From Cymbidium sinense (taxonomy: Eukaryota > Streptophyta > Magnoliopsida > Asparagales > Orchidaceae): a stretch of DNA of 64,000 nucleotides. The notes under the pieces were generated by a model. It had not been told where the DNA came from. It saw only the letters and a program-made list of their open reading frames with translations, and ran no database searches. Made by a program: the position numbers and the translations under genes. Below, piece after piece: positions 1-10,396 of the stretch. The stretch lies in NCBI GenBank assembly GCA_021442155.1, contig CM038221.1, forward strand, positions 29,975,906 to 30,039,905. The letters are read 5' to 3'. The first letter of the stretch is position 1, and every line of letters begins with the position of its first letter.

Positions 1-1310
1 ACATTCAGACGCTATTTGTTAATTACCCATACCATAGTCAAAGACAGTAGAGTTTGAGATGGGAAAGACTCTAACGCCACTCATAAGAATTTTCAAGAGA
101 TTTGAGCAGATGCTAGGAGTAGTCACAATCAATATGACAAAGCTGATGGGTACCTATTCTTTCAGAATAAATGATGAATTCCTAGATGTTCACTAAGGGA
201 GTCTATTTTATAGAATGCCACAATGTGACAGGACATTTTGGCAGAGACAAGACTCTTTTCCTAATGAAAAATAATTTCTTTTGGCCTAGATGAATTAGAG
301 ATGTTGAGATACATGTCAAGCAATGGGTGTAACATATGGATGAGACTCAAGATCTAAGACCTACCTATAAAGTCCCCTCCAAATTCCTGAGTTACCTTAA
401 TAGATGTGAGCATGGATTTCACTGTAGGTCTAATGCAAACACAATGAAATAAAGATCAGTTATGATAGTGATGGAATATTTCTCTAAAATGGTATATTTC
501 ATACCTGTTACAAGACGATGGATATCTCACACATAACTGATCTTTACTTCAAGGAGATGGTTCTCCTTCATGGTGTGCCAAAAAACAACCACTTTAGATC
601 GGAACGTGAAGCTTCTGAGCTAGTTCTAAGGGGTCTTATGGGGTAAGTTGGGCACAAAACTTCAATTCAGTTCGATAGTCCATCCGTAGACTAACAGATA
701 GGTGGAGGTGATGAATCATAGTCTATAAGACCTCCTCAGGTGTTCTGTGGGTAAAAACATCAAGCATTGAGATATGATTCTTCCAAACAATGAGTTTACC
801 TATAATTGATCTGTAAGTCAATGTACTGATCACAATCCCTTTTAAGTCAATTTGTGAGTAGAATCCTCTCACACCTCTGGACATGGTGCCTATTCCCCCT
901 ACTTTGGAGCCTAGTACAAATCCAAAAGACAAAATCAAGAAGATCCAAACCTTACATGAACAAGTAAAGAAAGAGATCACCAAGAATACTATGTACTAAA
1001 AGCATACCAACAAATATAGAAACACCATGGTAATTAAGGAAGGTGATATTGTATGAATTAGATTGACAAAGAAGAGGTTTTTTATTGGTTCATTTGGCAA
1101 GCTTCGACCAAAAATTAATGGTCGGTTCATAATTATTAAAAAGATCAAAGAATAAAGCATATAAAATTGATTTGCTTAATGATTATATTATCTTTGATGC
1201 ATTCAATGTTGTTGCCTTACCACCTTACTATGAAGATCCAAATGCTTCAAGTGATGAAGGTAATGCTCCACCTATTGAGGAGAATGAAACAAAGTGTTAG
1301 GGGGAGATAC
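1..1310 (+). pseudogene. Ty3/gypsy pol 3' end (integrase) remnant
   Basis: A decayed integrase can be followed across all three plus frames. Around 225-300 it reads GHFGRDKTL then NNFFWPR, the HHCC zinc-binding segment. Around 465-500 it reads VMIVMEYFSKM and around 545-575 YFKEMVLLHGVP, part of the catalytic core. About 1060-1240 corresponds to the C-terminal segment (RFFIGSFGKLRPK, AYKIDL, FNVVALPPYYED). The frame ends at a stop near 1299, followed by a purine tract (TAGGGGGAGATA) that fits a polypurine tract before a 3' LTR. There are many stops and frameshifts, so it cannot code. The order of domains is what is known for chromovirus-like gypsy elements; the exact lineage is not resolved. 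Roughly the first 110 bases give no clear match. Confidence 0.85.
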
Positions 1311-1321
1311 TAGCTTGCAAC

Positions 1322-1959
1322 CTATGATACTTAGACACTTCTAGAAGTAGTGGTATGCGAACCACATATCGACACAAACACAAGTCCGACATGTGTCACT
1401 TTTGGCATATAAAATTAAAATAATAATTTAAAAAATATGTCACGCATGTCGTTAAATTAAAATTAAAATTAAAACTATTTCAACTATACGTTATAAACTT
1501 ATAACTTATTTCTTAACTTATAATTTGCATCTCGTGAATATAAACATCACCTAGCTCTCTCGTCTAAATCACTAATCCATCTCTTTCACAAGATGTGCCT
1601 GGAGCTTTTATGTGATTGTGGAGCATTATCAATTATCGCCACCGATGCCTTTAAAGTCGTTATTGATGTTAAAAATCAATATCTTCACACCTCTTGACAC
1701 TCTTTCCCTTAATGCTACCTTATCATCTATGAATTTTTCTCTTTGAAAGTTCATATTAGACTTAAATGTTTTATTATTTTTTTACTTCAAAAGTTTATCT
1801 ATTTTATTTAGATTAAATATATTATTTATAATTATTAAGATATAAAATTTATAATGTTGTATCCAATGTGTATCTGCGTCCTATATTTTTAATAATAGAT
1901 GTATCATGTGTCCGTATCAAGTAGTATATGTGACCTTGTATTCATGTCCATGCTTCATA
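1322..1959. mobile_element. MULE-like non-autonomous element nested in gypsy LTR
   Basis: The 9-base sequence GCTTGCAAC occurs directly before (1313-1321) and directly after (1960-1968) this AT-rich segment, as expected of a Mutator-type target duplication. The ends are weakly inverted: TATGATACTTAGACAC at the left against TATGAAGCATGGACAT read inward from the right. No coding capacity is seen. Removing it rejoins the polypurine tract region to sequence resembling the rest of a gypsy LTR. The duplication is clear; the superfamily is inferred from its length. Confidence 0.55.
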
Positions 1960-1968
1960 GCTTGCAAC

Positions 1969-2330
1969 AGTAGAGCCAGTCCAATTGAGATGGCCTTCCC
2001 CAACCAGTTCAAATCTTAGTTGCCTTTTATGGGCCAACTAATCCTTAGGAAAGTAATTAACTATTTTTACTATTATTAGGGTTTACTTAGGGATCTTAGT
2101 ATAAATATGTTGTATTAGAATTGTGAACACTTTTGGTATCAATTTTCAAATTAGAAATCTTAATTTTTTGAGCTTTTCCTTATTTGGAGTAATGTATCAT
2201 CTTCATCTTCAAGTAGTGTGTCTATATATTGATCAAGAAAAAATGGCGAATCCATTTCCATCCCCAAAAGCCATTCTAGTAGCTATCAAGCCAAATTCCA
2301 GCCAATAGCCTACGCAATCAGCTATTGTGC
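1969..2330 (+). repeat. Probable remainder of the gypsy 3' LTR
   Basis: This segment follows the polypurine tract once the nested element is removed. It contains a TATA-like stretch (AGTATAAATATG near 2098-2110) as LTRs often do. The downstream edge is not visible, because no second LTR or target duplication was found. From here to about 2940 the sequence is C/T-rich with no recognisable gene; two short open frames (2123-2308, 2341-2649) have no motif I know. Confidence 0.3.
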
Positions 2331-2944
2331 CTACCACCTAGTGTTATTTTGTCCCTTGCAAATACAGGTTCCAGCCACACTACCACAATTTCTACAGCAA
2401 CCAATCTTGCAATATCTTTCCAATTTCAGGTTCTTAATCATCCCTAGATCTACTTATTACCATTTTTACACCTTGGCATTCAAGAATGGTACCACACTTT
2501 TGATGCTTCATATTTCCAATGAAACTATGCCATTAATTGCTCCTCTCACATATGCTCCTCACAATTCCAGCATGATCGCCATCACAACCTTTCATAGCCC
2601 ACATTTCCACCGCTCACAAAGAGCCCTCCCAAATCTTCTCTCTATATGATTCATTCCACCTCCATGCAGCCACCCTTTCTATGGTGCTAAGCAATAACTA
2701 TGACTCTCCTTCAAGGGGAATAGCTCATAACTCTTGCACCTACGCTTGAACTCTTTTCAAGCCAAGAGGTTGATCCCTCTAAGCTCAATGACATTGAACT
2801 TGGCTTCCTTCAAGTCCGATAACCATTGACAACCTTGAATCTAGTACTTCACATAAGCAAAAATATATATTCAATTCCCTCATGCACAAATACAAAAGAA
2901 TACTTGAAGGGCCTATGATTTTTATCTAATTAAGTTAAAGATCT

Positions 2945-3640
2945 TGCACCGTTAATCTTTGATTTGATCGTTAACCACTATAAAATCATTGTTTATGATC
3001 TAATTAACCAAAAAATGTCACTCATTGATCTTTAGTTTGGTCAAGTTAATTATTAAAGTGTCGTTGATCTTTGATCAAATTAAGTTGAAAATTCTACGTC
3101 ATTGATCTTTTGTCAAAAAAAAAGCTTTGAAGACCACCCTCAATGATTCATCTTTAATTTGGCATTAAGTCTCTCCTCAATGACTAATCTAGATAAAAGA
3201 GTGCTTGCCTTTTCGCCAATTAATGTGCATGATCAAAAATTCAATAATGATTCTTGAATCATTGTTAGATGATTATTATTGTAGTCATTAAGTGATTCTA
3301 AGCTCGATGTATTTAATTTCTCACCACACCCTAGGTGAATTGGTTGTCACCATCATTCTCATAACTGCTAGCAAGAAAAAAAGAGTAACAAAAAAGTGAT
3401 AACAAAGAACATAATAATTTTTTTTTACAAAAGTACCAAATAATATAAGTAAATCATTGAAGAGATTCCAATGAATTATTAAAGAGACCTCAATCTTTAA
3501 TCAAACTAAATAGGCCACATCAGACTTTTAGTTTATTAAGTTTAACCACTAAAAACTCATTCATCTTTATTATGGTCAAATTGAAGCGACTACATCATTG
3601 ATCTTTGGACCAACCAAGTTTTGAACCAATGATGTTGGTC
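2945..3640. repeat. Diverged direct repeats (CATTGATCTTTGATT-like)
   Basis: A motif resembling CATTGATCTTTGATTTGATC followed by a TTAA-rich spacer recurs at irregular intervals of roughly 50-120 bases. It looks like an old, degraded tandem or nested repeat and ends just before family A copy 1. No coding potential is seen. Confidence 0.4.
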
Positions 3641-5702
3641 TAACATGAGATCACTCTGTCCTATGGGCTTCAAAAATTCACATACAATCTCTCGGTGAGG
3701 AGATTTTAGATTTAAGCTGAAGAAATTTTCATAAGGTATATAAAGATTATAGATAAGAAATTGCCCAAAGATTTCGCCCTCATTTTGTGAGGACCTAGTT
3801 CTGGTTTCAAGTTTCCTATAGGTGCAACCACCTAATTAATTACTCCTCCCAATGATGAGAAAACTTTCAATTAAGGCTAGTCATTAAATTACTAATTGCT
3901 TAGCATGTAGTAGCATCAAATGGAATTTAAATTTAGAAAAATGATCATTAATAACTTAAAACATATGGTTGAGAAAATGATGTGTATGATTAAAATCACA
4001 TGGCCTTATCGTCTCAAATTTTCAAGATCCCTACTTAATCGATTGGTAATGATCCAACCCGACCAAGATCCTTATCTATATAGATTGCTTCACCAACAAA
4101 TCTTTATACAGCGGGTGATTGTTTGTCTAAGAATATAATTTTAAATCAACCTTACCTAGAATGCTTTGTGTTTTATCTTATACACCATATGATTCACAAC
4201 TCGGGGAGGAGTTGGGAACCTATGGGTTAGTCGACTAAATTTTAATCATATCAAAGAGCTCGTTGTGACCAACTTTTATGTGATGTCATTTGGCAAAAAA
4301 TCACAAATGACAGCTACACTTGAGATTATTTGAGAGTGAACATAATAACGTACTTGATTTGACATTGGCTCTTTTATGTGTAAAAATTTCTTTAAATTGT
4401 CACCCCCGACAAACAATTGTGGATGATTGAATGAATTTTAATTTTATGTTTTAAATAACAAAATTTTATTTAATATTTTAAATTTAGTATCTTTTGCATT
4501 CTTCACATTTTTGTTAAATTTTAATTTATATTGATTTGACATTGATTTTTTAAATATAATTTGATGATAATATTCCTAATTGAAATCATCATTCAATTAT
4601 TATCAAATCGGATGATTTAAGCATTTATATTATAATTTAAAAATTTTATTTAAATTTGAAGTCATTCAATCGATATCTTCGCCTCTAATATGACCATTAT
4701 TGGGATGTAAATGATTTGAGCATTCGCATAATAATTTAGAAATTTTATTTGAGATTGAACCCCGGATATATTTGTTCAACATGGTCATTATCGTGAATGA
4801 TTTGAGCATTCACATTATAATTGAGAATTTTATTTGAGATTGAACCTCCTGGTTGATATTTGCATTCAACACCACCATCGAGACCTTATTTTGACTCATA
4901 ATCTTATAGAGAATCGGGCCTATGATTTATTGTGATTTGAAATTTGCTTGATTGACCATCTTACTAATATTATCAACTCTAGTTTGAGAATAGAGAATCG
5001 AGTTTAGAATTCCAATTCTAAGAATTTAGATTTGAGATAATTTATATTAACACGTTGAAAATTTTAATAATAAGTAACCCTACGAAATATACGATCAACG
5101 TATCCATTATTGGAGGCGTTAGAGATAATCATCCCATATTCATATGATAAAATTAGCTTCTCAAAATTCTCTTGAAGAAAGAATGTTATGAAAATATTAA
5201 TATGTTTTGCTAACTCGGACCCAACCAAAAAAAATCAGATAATCTAAATTAGTTTCTTATTCAACCCACGCAACATCATAAAACACTAGCTTTATAAAAT
5301 CAACACATGTCAAGGCCCATACGGGTAATTCAAATTTATTTTAACCGACAAAGCATCCTCAAACACTATGTTTGAACATTCTTCACATATGTAAAGCTCA
5401 TGTGGGTGTATTCAAGAATACTTATATACCTTTCGAGATGTTGAATTTGGATTCTAATTTTGTCTTGTAATACATGCAAATCTCATTCATTTAAATTATT
5501 TATACACATCTCGATGTAATGAATTTGAATGTGTGGTTGTCTCATGATATGTGAAATATTCATTTAATTGGACTTATTTGAATATGAGATCTTCTCATAT
5601 ATGCAAGAGTTCATTTAAAATCTTGAACAATGTCTTCTATCCACTTGTATAATATGTTGCGATCCGGACATTTGAAATTTAAAATAATATTGTCTCATCA
5701 TG

Positions 5703-5703
<1 letters not shown>

Positions 5704-5745
<42 letters not shown>
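5704..5745. repeat. (AT)n microsatellite
   Basis: Uninterrupted TA dinucleotide run of about 21 units inside family A copy 1. Confidence 0.95.
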
Positions 5746-5748
<3 letters not shown>

Positions 5749-6721
5749 CATTCATGCAAACTTCTCTCTAACACACAAAGAGAACCTCTCTTCTTACCTA
5801 AACAATTGTGCAACAAAAGACATTTTCATGACAATTCAATTCAATGTCTTAATGATTTTAGCAATTGAGGGGGCCTTTATTTGCATATCTAAGTTCATTA
5901 CAAGTCTCGTAACTTTAATCCAAAACCTACACTTGCTTGGAGCAAAGCCATTAAGTACTTTGTAACTTAATTTAGCACTTCTAATCATTTAAATTAAGCA
6001 ATTTGATATGATATTTATCATAATTTCAAATCTTCATTTTAGAATTTGAGTTCCAATTCATTTTTCTTTTGTGTTACATTAAGGCTTTCAAGTTCATGTT
6101 AATTATGTCAATTCAAAGTTCTTTATAAGTTTGGCTGGCTAAAAATTTCGATGGCCTCAAGGCGTAGTCCCGTACCACATAGAGAGTGTTGGGCCTACCC
6201 ACCCGTATAAAAAGCGCACATGGGTGGTGTTTTGCAACACCACGGTCATATGTTTGTTTACCTACCAACTTAAAAGATACACAAAGGCTTTTAGTTGCCT
6301 GCAATTTTAATTTAGATTCCAATTTTAGGTGATTTAAGTCCCATGTTAGTGTAAAGTTCGACTGCCTCCTTGTGTTGTCCCCACATAAGGGGCAAGACTA
6401 TTGGGCATGCCCAATTGTAAAAGACGTGCATGAGTGGTTTTTTTAACATGTCATATGTCTCCAAACTTACCAAGTACCTATACAAGAGAATAGTTTTTTC
6501 GCTATATTAGAATAATGCATAATACTTAGTTTACAAATTTTCTTGTTGGAACACCGCACAGGTACTTAAGTACTTTTTAGACATTTTTTATGTTTATACT
6601 TTCGGCACAAATCGAGGTGTGATGATCTGCATAATTGAGACAATCATGGTAAAGGAGAGAGTTTTCCTCCTCTCTATTTTTTAGTTGATTTCTAGGGAGA
6701 AAGTGGGAGAACGAGGGTTAG

Positions 6722-6890
6722 AGAGAGAAAAGAGAGAGAGATTAGAAATACCTCCCTTTGGAAAAGAGTGGAGGTTCTGAGAGAGGTAAATTTTTCTATT
6801 CAAAGAGAGAAGAGTGGAGAGAGAAGAGGTTGAGAGAGAGGAGAAGAGAGGGGGAGAGCAGAGAGAGAGAGGAGAGGAGAGAGAGCATCA
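6722..6890. repeat. GA-rich low-complexity tract
   Basis: Imperfect GAGAGA/GGAGAG tract. The same position is GA-rich in family A copy 2 (24920-25110 and 25431-25462) and CT-rich in the inverted copy, so it is an inherited part of the repeat and not an independent microsatellite. Confidence 0.8.
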
Positions 6891-8289
6891 ATGGTGGGAG
6901 GAGGATGGAGGCTGGTGTTGGGTGGTCTAGTGGGAGGAAGATGAGAGAAAGAGGGGCTGGATGTACAAAGCGTGGAGAAAGAAGCAAGAACTGGATGGGA
7001 TGAACCAACCACAGAAGAGTGGCATGGTTTAAGGTTGTGCAGCCTTTAACGAAAGGAGGAAAAGAGCTTTTGGCTGCATAAAGGGGCGTCGAGAGTGAGA
7101 GTGGTGAGTGTAATGGGTGGACAGCGAGGCACGAGGGAGGAGCTCTTGATCACGGCTGGCTCTGCGTGAAGACTATTGGGACTTCTTCGAGTAGAGGCGC
7201 TAGAGTAGGTAGGGAGGTTGACATCGAGAATGTGTTGTGGCTCATGCGTGGGTGAGACGAGGGCATGAGTTTCGATGCTGTGTCACACAAGAGAGGGAGC
7301 AGAGAGAGGCCGAGAGTTAGGCACAAAAAGACAAGCCGAGGAGTGTGCATGAGTCTCAGTGAGAGAAAAGGGAAAAGAGTGAAATTAAGAATGTCATGTG
7401 TGAATCAGAGAAGAGGATGAAGGTTTACGACACAAGAGTGGGCCGTGCATTTGATGGGACAAAATGTAGATGTAGAATTTTGACTTAGGAGGATTAGATT
7501 AATGCATTTTTCCTTGAGATGGATGCTAATTTCAAGACATTTCATGCGACAACCCTAGATTTCTAAGTAGTTTCAAAGTTCCGGATGCAACAACACAATC
7601 TATTTTACAATCAGAGGTCGTTTGGATGATTTTGATATCAATTGAAACAATTTCAGCCTGAAACACATGACGCATCCATGACCGGCGCAAAATCAATCAA
7701 ATTAATCATGGAAAGTCCTATATAGTAGAATTCAACATTGCAATATCGACGCAAATAATTTCACAACGAAGATTGTTTAGATGCCGCCAAGTCATTCGAC
7801 TTCAATTTGCGTGAAACTACATCAACAATGCTTGTATCGAAATAATCACGAGATAAGTCTCTCTTACTTAATTTTAGTATTATGGATGCATAAACTTAGC
7901 GTTTTGCAATCGAGGCGTTTGACTAGTTTCAATGACGATCGAGGCATTTCGATCCGCGCAAAGATTGCATCCACAATTCCAATTTCACCATCGTGTTTGA
8001 TTCAACTTAAAAGATGCGTGGAGCTCAACGTCATTCATTGAACTTTATTCAAAATAAAATAAATTATTGTATAACCTACAAATAAAGGTACAGGAACTTT
8101 AATATAAGATCAATTACATTAGTTATCATCATGCAAAAATATTTTTAATAAGCATCAATCCTTCCTTATTAGACTCTATCCTATTTCAATCCCTAAAATC
8201 ATCTCTAAGACTTTAAATAATGTGAATTGAAATAATATTAGAAGAAAATAAATGAAAACCATACATCAGAACAAAAAATAGGATATGGT

Positions 8290-8680
8290 GACATAATCAA
8301 AAGAAAAACCAATAGAATGAAGATGAGTCTTAACTGTAAAATACAAATTTAATAGTGCAAAAAATATATAAAGTTAAACAAGATGCCAAAGACTATATTC
8401 AAACATATGGGATTGATTATCTTTAAGTCTTAGTTCCATTTACTAAAATAATACTTTTTGAGCTCTTTTATAATTAGCAATTAACAAGGAAAAAAAATAC
8501 AATATAATATATGTAAGGAATACTTTCCCATGTGATGATATAAAGAAGAAAGTTTATATGGAATGTCACATCAAGATTTGGTTCAAATTTAGAAAGGTAT
8601 GTAAACTACATAAGAAATTGCATGGATAGAAGCAATCCAATGGCATAGTTAAATAGGATAATAAATAGTTAGTGATTCTG
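8290..8680 (+). pseudogene. Ty1/copia reverse transcriptase remnant
   Basis: Translation in shifting plus frames gives the recognisable order of a copia reverse transcriptase: YIQTYGIDY near 8390-8420, then EEVYME-like residues near 8545-8565 and VCKLHKKLHG near 8600-8630, which correspond to the family motifs YxQxxGIDY, EEVYM and KLxKSLYGLKQ. Stops and frameshifts are numerous. No LTRs were identified around it. The 8046-8289 interval before it is AT-rich and otherwise featureless. Confidence 0.7.
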
Positions 8681-8700
8681 CTTCCCCAACACCCTCTCCA

Positions 8701-9379
8701 TCTTAGTTAGAGCTCGCCAATGATCATTTTGAGTCCTAAATTGTCAATTTTTCATTTTGTTTATTATGTAAAAAAGACATTTAAAGGCCTTTTTTTATTC
8801 TTTTTATGACTAATAAATAGTTAGATATGACATTAGTAAAGAGATAAAAGTTAATGAAGGTGAATATTCTGCTACTTGCAAGCATTCAGGCTGGTAAATG
8901 CATGTGTCATGGATTGATGAGATGCCACCATCTTAGTTAGAGCTCGCCAGTGATCATTTTGAGTCCTAAATTGTCAATTTTTCATTTTGTTTATTATGTA
9001 AAAGGACGTTTAAAGGCCTTTTTTTATTCTTTTTATCACTAATAAATAGTTAGATATGACATTAGTAAAGGGATAAAAGTTAATGAAGGTGAATATTCTG
9101 CTACTTGCAAGCATTCAGGCTGGTAAATGCATGCGTCATGGATTGATGAGATCTTAGTTAGAGCTCGCTAGTGATCATTTTGAGTCCTCAATTGTCAATT
9201 TCATTTTGTTTATTATGTAAAAGGACGTTTAAAGGCCTTTTTTTATTCTTTTTATCACTAATAGATAGTTAGATATGACATTAGTAAAGGGATAAAAGTC
9301 AACGGAGGTGAATATTCTGCTACTTGCAAGCATTCAGGCTGGTAAATGCATGTGTCATGGATTGATGAGATGCCACCAT
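8701..9379. repeat. Three tandem copies of a ~225 bp unit
   Basis: Units start at 8701, 8931 and 9152, each with TCTTAGTTAGAGCTCGC and each running to GGATTGATGAGATG. They are nearly identical apart from scattered substitutions and small indels, so the triplication is fairly recent. Copies 1 and 3 end with GCCACCATC, which copy 2 lacks. The array lies about 320 bases beyond the splice donor of exon 10 of the RING/PHD gene, so in the inferred transcript it is intronic. From 9380 to 9701 no feature was recognised. Confidence 0.9.
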
Positions 9380-9701
9380 CCACAAATGATCAAATTCCTA
9401 CCCCCTCAACCGACCCATTCAAATACAAATTTCTCTGTTTACAGCCACATAATAAGCCCATATCCTCATAAAATTCATACCTAAGCTGCTGGCCTTTATA
9501 TTTTTAAGCAATACACTCTACGAGGCAAGAATTTGTTTGGCACTAAGTCAATGACTACGGTGGGGACCAGATTGCCAATAATTGTTGGACATTTATAACA
9601 GCACTGATACAAACAAGTTAACATAAGCTTTGGTGATTAGAAATCTAATGGTAAAGATTTACAAAATTAATGCAAAGCCTCATAACTGTTTTAATTCTAA
9701 C

Positions 9702-10396
9702 CTGATGAAGGAAAGGAAGTAGCAGGGCAAGTGCCAATAATGGTATCAGACTTGTCTGGTTCATCCTTGGCTTTAGATGTGGCACAATCCACAGAAGGTG
9801 ATTCCATATAAACGTTAGAATATACTGAATCAGATGTTGTTTCTAGAGCTTTGATGGTCATCCCTTTATCATTTGCTTCAGAATAACTCAAGGAAAATGG
9901 CACCTCCTGCAATGTTGGTGTTGATTGTGACTCGGTTGTATCATTCCATGGTTTGTTTACAGTAGCATTTTCAGAAAAAAGGTATTGTAGCATCCTTCAA
10001 ACCACCATTAGGTTGGACATCAATGATCTCAGGTGATATATCAAAAAAACATTCAGAGCTTCTCTCAATATCAGATACATTGGTATGGTTCTCTTTATCA
10101 TCACTGAAAAGCAAGTTATTTTGTGAAATTTGAACGTAGCTTCCATCATTCAGCTGCAAATCTGTTTCAGAATTTTCAATATCTAAATACAATGAAGATT
10201 TTTCAATCACTATATCCATGTTGGAATCAATCAAAAAAGGATGTCCACAATCTGCCTTCTGCTTCCCATCAATCATTGACACAACAACAGCAGTCTCACC
10301 AGCATCAGCAACAGATACTGATACCTTTCCAGAGAGAAAAGGATCTACTGTCCATCCAATTTCAGCAGTTTGTGGAGCAGAATATTTCAAAGAGCT
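9702..10396 (-). CDS. RING/PHD gene exon 10: acidic Ser-rich region
   Basis: The acceptor chosen is TTCATTGCAG, in phase with exon 9; an upstream one (TCTGATAG near 10452) would be out of phase. It encodes about 231 residues, acidic and Ser-rich, including VSVADAGETAVVVSMIDG and SECFFDISPEIIDV. Frame changes at 9975-9980, a six-base homopolymer with one base too many; after it the reading continues SENATVNKPWND. The donor is TCAG followed by GTTAGA, end phase 1. No further exon was recognised down to position 1. Confidence 0.8.

Larger units (their letters stand above)
3664..8045 (+). repeat. Family A dispersed repeat, copy 1
   Basis: This block matches 21049-26190 in the same orientation and 19419-16970 plus 11790-10975 in reverse. 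Shared landmarks, in order: the start TATGGGCTTCAAAAATTCAC; AGATTTCGCCCTCATTTTG near 3771; the TTTCGGCACAA / GA-rich hinge near 6600; and a terminal part rich in TCGATC and GCAAA motifs. The left edge is sharp in all three copies and the right edge is ragged. No transposase, gag or pol frame is visible. It could be the long LTR of a retrotransposon or a large non-autonomous derivative. The GA-rich frames at about 6758-7012 are low-complexity artefacts. Confidence 0.6.

Noticed and set aside
6758..7012. Overlapping open frames on both strands rich in Arg/Glu/Ser or Leu/Pro
   Set aside because: They lie in the GA-rich hinge of family A; open frames on both strands follow from the GAGAGA composition, and the inverted copy is not conserved as protein.
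8701..9379. A CRISPR-like or other regularly spaced array
   Set aside because: Only three ~225 bp direct units with no short-repeat/spacer pattern, in a plant nuclear context.
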